A stretch of 64,000 nt of DNA, taken from contig CAWIGR010000022.1 in assembly GCA_963835705.1 (NCBI GenBank), forward strand, positions 124,001-188,000, read 5' to 3'. The position numbers and the translations under genes were made by a program. Of this stretch, positions 45,114 to 51,221 are shown in pieces (within the stretch, counting starts at the first letter, position 1; each line of letters begins with the position of its first letter). The notes beneath the pieces were generated by a model. That model was given only the letters and a program-made list of their open reading frames with translations, did no database searches and was not told where the DNA came from. This stretch comes from JACVRW01 sp963835705. Its GTDB lineage: Bacteria > Actinomycetota > Thermoleophilia > Solirubrobacterales > Thermoleophilaceae.

Positions 45114-46495
45114 GGGCCGGGCGGGGTCGAGGTGGTGTCGCAGCCGGCCACCGCCAGCGGCGCCGAGCCGTCCGGCGGCGGCTGGACGATGCCGCCGGGG
45201 CAGCGGCGCCGGACGCCCGTCTGGAAGCCGTCGAGCTTCTGCGAGGGCTCGTTGGCGGTGAGGGTGCCGCCGGCGGAGTCGTAGGTGGCGGGCACGAACA
45301 TCGGGTGGACGCGGGCGTAGTGGCCGTTCGCGTCGTAGGAGGCGGCGAGCTGGCCGAAGTTGGCGAGCCAGGAGGCGAGGTCGGGCGTGTAGCCGCGCAC
45401 GTCCTCGAACACGGGCTGGGCTCGGTCCAGCGTCCGCACGGCGCGCGGGAACACGGTGGCGGTGAGCTGCGCGAGGCGCGGCTGCTTCGCCGTCAGCTCG
45501 ATCAGGTCGTTGTCCTGCCCGGGCGAGCGGATCAGCCGGCGCAGGTCGCCGATGGTGGGCCGTGCCCGGTTGACCAGCGGCCGCAGCTCGCGGAGGAACG
45601 GCGCGAGGTCGCGGGTGGCGGGCTTCGACTCCGCCACCAGCCGGTCCAGGTCGTCGAGCGTGGCGCGCAGGTTGACGAAGGTGGTGTTCGCCCGGCGGAG
45701 CGTGTCGGGCAGCAACTCGAGCGCGCGATCGAGGGAGGCCTGCTCGTCGGCCAGCGCGCGGAACGTCGTGCCCGTGGTGCGCACGAGCCCGGCCAGGTCG
45801 TCGCGGCGCTCGGAGATCGCCGACAGCGTGGCCCCGGTGTCCTTCACGAAGCGCGTGAGGATCTCCTGGTCGAGCGCGAGCTCGCGCGTGAGCTCGGTGG
45901 CGCTGAACAGGAAGGGCGGGAAGTACTTCGTGCTCTCGGCCGCCTCCGCGGCCTTGCCGTCGTACCACGTGCCCGAGCCGCGGATGACGTTGCGGAGGCC
46001 CTCGCGCGTGGGCTCGTCGAGTGTGTTGAAGAGGACGTCGAGGTCGACCGGCGCGCTGGTGCGGTCGGCCGCGATGGTCCCGCCGTCCGGTAACTCGCGC
46101 TCGCTGTCGGGTCCCGGGTGGATCGACACGTAGCGGTTCGCGATGCCCGACAGGGAGGTGGCGCGGATCGCCGCCCGGGTGCCGCTGTGCAGCGGCGCCA
46201 GGCCGTCCTCGATCTCCATCGTCACGACCGCCTGCGCCCGGTCGTCGAGCTCGATGTCGGTGATGCGCCCGATCGGCTGGCCGCCTACGCGCACCTCGTT
46301 GCCGTTCACGAGCTGGCCGGCGTTCTGGAAGACGGCCTTGACCCGGTACGCGTCGCCGTCGCCGAACATCGCGATGGCCGCCAGCGCCACGGCCACGACC
46401 AGCGCGGCGATCGCGATTACGCGCGCAGGCGCCGAGCCACGCTCAGCGGCGAGCGGCTCGCGAGCCCATCCTCCTCTCAGTTTTGTTGAGTCCAA
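45110..46495 (-). CDS. Mce family protein, first in operon
   Basis: About 461 residues: N-terminal helix (VIAIAALVVAVALAAIAMF), MCE domain (NEVRVGGQPIGRITDIEL) and helical tail. The start is unclear: the only usable in-frame start is TTG at 46495 without a clear ribosome-binding site. An ATG preceded by GAGAGGAGG lies near 46468 but in another frame, so an indel near the start is possible. A hairpin stands in the 96-base gap before it. Confidence 0.82.
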   Translation of the reverse strand: MDSTKLRGGWAREPLAAERGSAPARVIAIAALVVAVALAAIAMFGDGDAYRVKAVFQNAGQLVNGNEVRVGGQPIGRITDIELDDRAQAVVTMEIEDGLAPLHSGTRAAIRATSLSGIANRYVSIHPGPDSERELPDGGTIAADRTSAPVDLDVLFNTLDEPTREGLRNVIRGSGTWYDGKAAEAAESTKYFPPFLFSATELTRELALDQEILTRFVKDTGATLSAISERRDDLAGLVRTTGTTFRALADEQASLDRALELLPDTLRRANTTFVNLRATLDDLDRLVAESKPATRDLAPFLRELRPLVNRARPTIGDLRRLIRSPGQDNDLIELTAKQPRLAQLTATVFPRAVRTLDRAQPVFEDVRGYTPDLASWLANFGQLAASYDANGHYARVHPMFVPATYDSAGGTLTANEPSQKLDGFQTGVRRRCPGGIVQPPPDGSAPLAVAGCDTTSTPPGP

Positions 46496-46555
46496 GCGCG
46501 GTCCATCGACCGGCGCCTCCCGCGCGGGGCCAGTGTACGGCCGAACCCCGCAGCA

Positions 46556-46577
46556 CGCGCGAACTCTTGTTCGCGCG
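46556..46577 (-). terminator. Hairpin between the ATPase and first mce gene
   Basis: A perfect 9-bp stem (CGCGCGAAC/GTTCGCGCG) with a TCTT loop lies after the ATPase stop and before the mce genes. It is the only sizeable gap between them and could lower expression of the downstream genes or mark an RNA-processing site. No strong T-tract follows. Confidence 0.5.
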
Positions 46578-46591
46578 GGCCCTTCTGACTA

Positions 46592-47836
46592 CTACTCCAT
46601 CCCGAGCGGCCCCTGCGCCTCCCCGGACAAGAACTGCCTGACGAACTGGTTGTCGGAGTTGAACAACTCGCTCGCCGGCCCGGACTCCACGATCCTCCCC
46701 TTCCACAGGATCGCGATGTAGTCCGCCACGCGCCGCGCCGACATGATGTCGTGCGTGATCACGCAGTACGCCCCGCCGTTCTCCTCGTGCACCTCCATGA
46801 TCAGCTCGCACAGCAATGCTGTACGCACCGGGTCGAGTCCGGAGTCGGGCTCGTCGAAGAGCACGATGTCCGGGTCGAGAACCAATGCACGGGCGAATCC
46901 GGCACGCTTCCGCATCCCGCCCGAGAGCTCATTTGGCATCTTTTCGGCTGCCGCGGCCAGCCCCACCTCTCCGAGGCGGCGCGACACGATCTCGCGGATC
47001 TCCTCCTCGCCCTTGTCGGTGTGCTGGCGCAGCGGGAACGCGGTGTTGTCGTAGACGTTCATCGAGCCGAACAGCGCGCCGTCCTGGAACAGGACGCCGA
47101 ACTTCTTGCGCATCTCGAACAGCTCGTCGTCGGCCATGTTGGGCACCGACTCGCCGTGCACGAGCACGTCGCCCTCGTCGGGGTAGAGCAGCCCGACCAT
47201 GTGCTTGATGCACACGGACTTGCCCGTTCCCGAGGGGCCCAGGATCATCGAGATCTGGTCGCCCGGCAGGCCGAGGTTGAGGCCGTTCAGCACGCGGTTG
47301 CGGCCGAAGGCCTTGACGACGTCGATGAACTCCACCGCGTCCTCCGCACCGTGCTCGCGCGTGGTGCCGGTGTGCCACTGGTACTCCTCGGCCTCCGCCT
47401 CCGAGCCGCGCTCGTGGGTCATCTCCCCGGTGCCGCGCGACTTCGCGACCGCGGCGCCGGCGGCCGCTCCGCCGGCGGCCGCTCCGCCCGCGGCGGCTCC
47501 GCCGCCGTTCGAGCCGTCGCCGTCGCCCGGCTCACCGTCGTCGCCGCGGTCCCCGGTGTCGCCGCGGTCGCCGGTGTCGGCGCCGGGCTCGCCTTCGTCG
47601 GCGCGGGGCTCACCTTCCTCGGCGCCAGGCTCGCCTTCCTCGGCGCCGGGCTCGCGCTCCTCCATCGCCTCAGGGTCGCCCGGGCCGCCGGGCTCGTCGT
47701 GATAGGCCTGCTCGCGCTCCACGGCGGTCGGCTGCTCATGCGGCTCGTGGTGCGGCTCCTGCTGCTCCTCGCCGCGGGTCTCCTCCCAGTCGCGCGGCTC
47801 GAGCGGCCGGTCGTCTTCGTCGCCTGTGCGTTCCAT
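46592..47836 (-). CDS. MceG/MlaF-like ATPase with long acidic repeat-rich N-terminus
   Basis: A 414-residue protein. The C-terminal ~250 residues form a MlaF/Mkl ABC ATPase: Walker A GPSGTGKSV, signature LSGGMRKRAGFARAL, Walker B IVLFDEPDSGLDP, H-loop ITHD. The first ~155 residues are a disordered, acidic region with repeated units (EPGAEEGEPGAEEGEPRADEG, GDRGDTGDRGDDG) and an alanine/glycine run. It drives the YrbE/Mce importer. The ATG at 47836 has a GAGAGG ribosome-binding site. Mycobacterial MceG is unlinked to mce loci; here it is within the operon. Confidence 0.88.
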   Translation of the reverse strand: MERTGDEDDRPLEPRDWEETRGEEQQEPHHEPHEQPTAVEREQAYHDEPGGPGDPEAMEEREPGAEEGEPGAEEGEPRADEGEPGADTGDRGDTGDRGDDGEPGDGDGSNGGGAAAGGAAAGGAAAGAAVAKSRGTGEMTHERGSEAEAEEYQWHTGTTREHGAEDAVEFIDVVKAFGRNRVLNGLNLGLPGDQISMILGPSGTGKSVCIKHMVGLLYPDEGDVLVHGESVPNMADDELFEMRKKFGVLFQDGALFGSMNVYDNTAFPLRQHTDKGEEEIREIVSRRLGEVGLAAAAEKMPNELSGGMRKRAGFARALVLDPDIVLFDEPDSGLDPVRTALLCELIMEVHEENGGAYCVITHDIMSARRVADYIAILWKGRIVESGPASELFNSDNQFVRQFLSGEAQGPLGME

Positions 47837-47850
47837 CGCTGCCTCTCTAG

Positions 47851-48007
47851 TGGTCTCCTCCGAGACTACGGTCGCGGCTCGGCGAGCGAGAACCGAGCGT
47901 GGGTGTGCACGCGAGCGCAGGCAATGCAGCGCATTGCCGAGCATCGCGAGTGCGACCACGCGATGGTTCGCAGCCGCCGAACGCGATCGTAGTTGAGGAG
48001 GAGACCA
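47851..48007. repeat. 157-bp imperfect palindrome inside the mce operon
   Basis: The element is symmetric about position 47929. The ends TGGTCTCCTCC (47851-47861) and GGAGGAGACCA (47997-48007) are perfect complements over 11 bp. The centre GGCAATGC-AGC-GCATTGCC (47920-47938) is perfect over 8 bp. The arms between pair imperfectly (for example ACTACGGTCGCG with CGCGATCGTAGT). CTA occurs on both outer flanks. It looks like a miniature inverted-repeat transposable element or a large transcript hairpin between the second YrbE gene and the ATPase. Confidence 0.7.
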
Positions 48008-48008
48008 C

Positions 48009-48809
48009 CTAACCGCCTATCGGTGCTCGTGGATTGGAGCCCCAGAAGATCTGCGTTCCGACCATGCCCACCAGGTGCACCATCACCGTGTTCAGCACCA
48101 TCGACTTCGCCGTCGCCGTGCCGACTCCCACCGGGCCGCCGCCGGCGGTGTAGCCGTAGTAGCACCCCACCAGCACGATCACCGTGGCCATCGTCATGCC
48201 CTTGATCAGGCTGTAGAGCAGGTCGGGCGGGTTCTGGAACATCCAGAAGATCAGGAAGAACCCGCCGGAGCTGACCTCGCCGATCTGCTGCACCACGGCT
48301 AAGTAGCTCGCGAAGAAGCCGGCGCCCACCGCGGCGATGTACATGAACGGGAGCACGAGCCAGGCGGCGAGCAGGCGCGTGGCGCAGAGGAAGACGAGCG
48401 AGTTGATGCCCATCACCTCGAGCGCGTCGATCTCGTCCGAGATGCGCATCGCCCCGATCTCGGCGACGAGGCCGGTGCCGACCTTCGCGGACATCATGTA
48501 GCCGAACGCGTAGGGCATGATCTCGCGCAGGTCGCACCATGCGGAGAACACGCCGGCGTACGCCGGGGCCCCCACCGAGCGGTTGAAGTACGCGCCCTCG
48601 ATGCCGCACTGGAGGCCGAGGATGAACGCCAGGCCCCAGATCACGAGCGCCGAGCCCAGGATCAGGATGCCGGCCTGCCGCAGCGCCTCGCCGAAGAAGT
48701 GGAAGACACGGCCGTTGAAGACGTCCGCGACCACGCGCGCGGAGAACTTGGCGATGTCGCCGAAGGAGGCGATCCAGTCCTTGGGAACCGACAGCCAGGT
48801 CTTGCCCAT
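48009..48809 (-). CDS. YrbE/MlaE-family permease, second
   Basis: A 266-residue membrane protein with about six helices and the conserved EIDALEVMGINSLVFL segment that meets the ATPase. It pairs with the other YrbE protein as the membrane core of the Mce importer. The ATG at 48809 overlaps the upstream stop (TAATG). Confidence 0.88.
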   Translation of the reverse strand: MGKTWLSVPKDWIASFGDIAKFSARVVADVFNGRVFHFFGEALRQAGILILGSALVIWGLAFILGLQCGIEGAYFNRSVGAPAYAGVFSAWCDLREIMPYAFGYMMSAKVGTGLVAEIGAMRISDEIDALEVMGINSLVFLCATRLLAAWLVLPFMYIAAVGAGFFASYLAVVQQIGEVSSGGFFLIFWMFQNPPDLLYSLIKGMTMATVIVLVGCYYGYTAGGGPVGVGTATAKSMVLNTVMVHLVGMVGTQIFWGSNPRAPIGG

Positions 48810-49615
48810 TACTTGATCACCGAGATCTCAGGATGCGTTGCCAGCAGCGTTTGAGTGAAGACGTAGTTGAACGCGAAGATGCCTAGGAACTCGATCACCA
48901 CTCCCTGGTTCACGGCTCTACCCACGCCCTCGGCGCCTCCGGACGCAGTCATCCCCTTGTAACAGGAGACGATCGCGATGATGGCCCCGAATAACGTGGT
49001 CTTGACGACAGACCCCCATAGGTCCGTGGTCGAGGCGTTGTTGAGCAGCGTGGCGAAGAAGGGGCCTAACGGCGCGTCGAAGGTGAGCGTCGCGAGCACA
49101 CCGCCGAAGATGCCGAAGATCAGCGCGTAGATGTTGAACAGGCCCGTGACGACCATGAGGGCCAGGAAGCGGGGCACGACGAGGTTCTTGATCGGGTCCA
49201 CGCCGAGCACCTGGAGCGCGTCGAGCTCCTCACGGATCTTGCGGGCGCCGAGATCGGCGGTGATCGCGGTGCCGCCGACGCCGGCGAGGATGATCGCGGT
49301 CACGAAGGGGGCGAACTCGCGGATCGAGGCGAGCACGAAGAACCCACCCAGCCGGTCGATGGCGCCGAACAGGACGAGGAAGTTCCCGGCCTGGAGCCCC
49401 GGCGCCCCGTAGCCGAACGCGATCGTCGAGATCGTCAGCGGCAGCCAGCAGAGGCGCAGCATGAACAGGAACTGCTGAACGAATTCCGTGCCGTAGGGGT
49501 AGGGCGGACGCAACGCCGAGACCAGCGTCTTGCCCGTCAGGATCATCATGTCGCCAACCTGCTCAAGCAGGTTCTTGGTCGGCAGGAAGACCCGATCAGC
49601 TGCAGCCCGGACCAC
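48809..49615 (-). CDS. YrbE/MlaE-family permease, first
   Basis: A 268-residue membrane protein with helices and the ELDALQVLGVDPIKNLVVPR contact segment, and GGTAITADLGARKIREE before it. The start is GTG 49615, supported by GGGAGGAG 9-10 bases upstream. First gene of the mce operon (yrbE-yrbE-ATPase-mce x6). Confidence 0.88.
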   Translation of the reverse strand: MVRAAADRVFLPTKNLLEQVGDMMILTGKTLVSALRPPYPYGTEFVQQFLFMLRLCWLPLTISTIAFGYGAPGLQAGNFLVLFGAIDRLGGFFVLASIREFAPFVTAIILAGVGGTAITADLGARKIREELDALQVLGVDPIKNLVVPRFLALMVVTGLFNIYALIFGIFGGVLATLTFDAPLGPFFATLLNNASTTDLWGSVVKTTLFGAIIAIVSCYKGMTASGGAEGVGRAVNQGVVIEFLGIFAFNYVFTQTLLATHPEISVIK

Positions 49616-49650
49616 TAAGCAATCTCCTCCCGGAAAAGCACGCGCTCCTC

Positions 49651-49669
49651 CCGCGAAACACGTTCGCGG
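49651..49669. promoter_or_regulatory. Hairpin in the divergent mce/lipoprotein control region
   Basis: CCGCGAA and TTCGCGG form a perfect 7-bp stem around ACACG, between the mce operon start and the divergent lipoprotein gene. The GGAGGAAG that follows may be the ribosome-binding site for the ATG at 49684. Possible operator or leader hairpin. Confidence 0.4.
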
Positions 49670-49683
49670 AGGAAGCCTATGGC

Positions 49684-50424
49684 ATGTTCCCTGCGGCCGC
49701 CAGGGACAACCATCCTTGGGTCCGACCTGCGCGTCTGCGGGGAATTCGGTGGTATGTTCGCCCGGCTTTGCAGGCGAGGAGGAACAATTCCTCCGCGCGC
49801 ACTCGGCCGAGCCGAGTGCTTGCGGCAACGCTGGCACTGGCGGGCGTCGTGGCCCTGGCCGGCTGCGGCGGCGGCGAGCGGCAGGACGAGGACGAGCCCG
49901 AGGGCGATTTCGCCGTCGAGGTCGTGCGCGCCGCCTTCCCCGAGGATCAGAAGCTCGCCAAGAGCTCGAACCTGGTGCTCACCGTGCGCAACGCCGGCAA
50001 CGACACGATCCCGAACATCGCGGTCACGGTCGACGGCTTCAACGTCCGGAGGGCCGATCCGGAGCTGGCCGACCCGGAGCGCCCGCAGTTCGTGATCAAC
50101 GGCATGCCGCGCGAGATCGGCGGTTTCCCGGAGTCGAAGGAAGCCTCTCCGCTCGGCTGCGACACGGCCTACGTGAACACGTGGGCCTGCGGCCCGCTCG
50201 CCGAGGGCAAGGAGAAGTCGTTCCGCTGGTCGGTCACCGCCGTGCAGGCGGGCGACTTCGAGATCGACTGGCGCGTGGCCGCGGGGCTCGACGGCAAGGC
50301 GAAGGCCGTGACCTCCGGCGGCGACGAGGCGCCCGCGGGCAGCTTCAGCGGGACCGTGTCGGACGCGGCGCCCGAGGTGCGGGTGGCCGACGACGGCAAG
50401 ACGGTCGTCGAGGGCACGCGCTGA
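49684..50424 (+). CDS. Lipoprotein of unknown function next to the mce operon
   Basis: A signal peptide with lipobox LAGC is followed by a mature domain of about 185 residues with beta-sandwich character (LVLTVRNAGNDTIPNIAVTVDGF). It is exported and lipid-anchored. The start is uncertain: ATG 49684 has GGAGGAAG upstream but gives an unusually long 47-residue leader before the hydrophobic core; TTG 49768 or GTG 49816 would be more typical but lack a ribosome-binding site. The leader region holds two hairpins, one being a dispersed repeat. Divergence from the mce operon suggests a linked role. Confidence 0.65.
   Translation: MFPAAARDNHPWVRPARLRGIRWYVRPALQARRNNSSARTRPSRVLAATLALAGVVALAGCGGGERQDEDEPEGDFAVEVVRAAFPEDQKLAKSSNLVLTVRNAGNDTIPNIAVTVDGFNVRRADPELADPERPQFVINGMPREIGGFPESKEASPLGCDTAYVNTWACGPLAEGKEKSFRWSVTAVQAGDFEIDWRVAAGLDGKAKAVTSGGDEAPAGSFSGTVSDAAPEVRVADDGKTVVEGTR
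49778..49794. other. Perfect short palindrome GGAGGAA-CAA-TTCCTCC
   Basis: A 7-bp perfect inverted repeat with a 3-base centre that includes a Shine-Dalgarno-like core. It lies 2 bases before a hairpin repeat. If the lipoprotein start is downstream, it could be an operator or could hide a ribosome-binding site. Confidence 0.4.
49797..49821 (+). repeat. Hairpin repeat family 2, copy 3
   Basis: GCGCACTCGG-CCGAG-CCGAGTGCTT: an 8-bp stem with the same CCGAG loop as the other copies. One stem pair is T-A where the others have C-G, so pairing is kept. It overlaps the region coding for the start of the lipoprotein signal peptide. Confidence 0.65.
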
Positions 50425-50475
50425 TCCGCGCCGTGCCGTTGGACGCGCCGCGCTGATTCTGGGCGCGGCCCGTGG

Positions 50476-50545
50476 TGAAAGGCGGCAATGAGGAGGGGGT
50501 CCGCCACGTTGCGGCGGATATGTCGCCGCTTTGTGTTGGACCCCC
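50476..50545 (+). repeat. Structured repeat family 1, copy B
   Basis: The box TGAAAGGCGGCAATGAGGAGG is followed by a hairpin with an outer 8-bp stem GGGGGTCC/GGACCCCC, a CAC/GTG pair block and an inner 6-bp stem GCGGCG/CGCCGC with loop GATATGT. The box and inner-loop sequences match copies A and C. It occupies the 181-base gap between the lipoprotein gene and the convergent zinc-ribbon gene, where it could also end transcription. Confidence 0.6.
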
Positions 50546-50605
50546 GGGCGGCGAGGGGTTTCGGACACGCCCGATGGCCCTCAACGCGACGTCGAGGGTT
50601 GACAG

Positions 50606-51154
50606 CTATTCGTCCAACATGCCCGCCGCGCGCATGGCCCGGCGCTTGCTCAGGTGTCCCTGGGCGCGCACGATCTTGCCGTCCCTGATCCAGAGGAGGG
50701 ACGCCCAGGTGCCGTCGAAGGGGATGTCGGTCGCCCGGAAGTGGCCCACGAAGCGCTGCGTGGTCACCACCCGCTCGGCGTCGACGTCGAGCGCGTCCTC
50801 GAGCTCGACGCGGAAGTCCCCGAATGCCTCCGCGAGGTCCTCCCACCATCGCTCCAGCCCGGCATGGCCGTGGTAGGTGGTCTCGATGACCCACCCCTCC
50901 GCGTTGATCACCTCCACGTCGGGATCCCACACGCCGCCCTCGTAGGGGCCGCTGCCCAGCTCCTGGACGGCGCGCCGCGCGATCTCGAGGTTCTCGCCGC
51001 GGCGCTCCCAGCCCTCGCACTCCACCACCGGCAGCCGTGGGTACTTCGGGTAGCGCTCGTCCGTCTTCGAGCGCTCGCACATCGAGAAGGTGCTGCCGCG
51101 CGTGTTGTGGATCAGCTTCTGGTGGCGGCAGGAATCGCACAGCCCGGCCTTCAT
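50606..51154 (-). CDS. Zinc-ribbon/SnoaL-like fusion protein
   Basis: A 182-residue protein. The first ~50 residues contain CDSCRHQ and a later CERSKT...CEGWE, a likely four-cysteine zinc ribbon. The remainder is a SnoaL/NTF2-like domain (WDPDVEVINAEGWVIETTYHGHAGLERWWEDLAEAFGDFRVELED; FVGHFRATDIPFDGTWASLLWIRDGKIVRAQGH). SnoaL domains are small-molecule binding or isomerase folds; the ribbon might bind nucleic acid or protein. The joint function is unknown. Confidence 0.65.
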   Translation of the reverse strand: MKAGLCDSCRHQKLIHNTRGSTFSMCERSKTDERYPKYPRLPVVECEGWERRGENLEIARRAVQELGSGPYEGGVWDPDVEVINAEGWVIETTYHGHAGLERWWEDLAEAFGDFRVELEDALDVDAERVVTTQRFVGHFRATDIPFDGTWASLLWIRDGKIVRAQGHLSKRRAMRAAGMLDE

Positions 51155-51221
51155 CGAGGTAAGGCTCGCACGTAGGCGAATTGCCGATGTCGCGCCGGCT
51201 CCTTAGCGCCACCCTTGCGGC

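Noticed and set aside
26100..46577. Shared 12-mer CTCTTGTTCGCG near 26104 and 46564 as a third repeat family
   Set aside because: Surrounding sequences do not align and the two hairpins differ, so two short matches are not enough to claim a family.
47460..47680. Repetitive DNA suggesting a CRISPR-like or tandem repeat array
   Set aside because: The repetition comes from short coding repeats in the acidic N-terminus of the Mce ATPase; there are no regular spacers.
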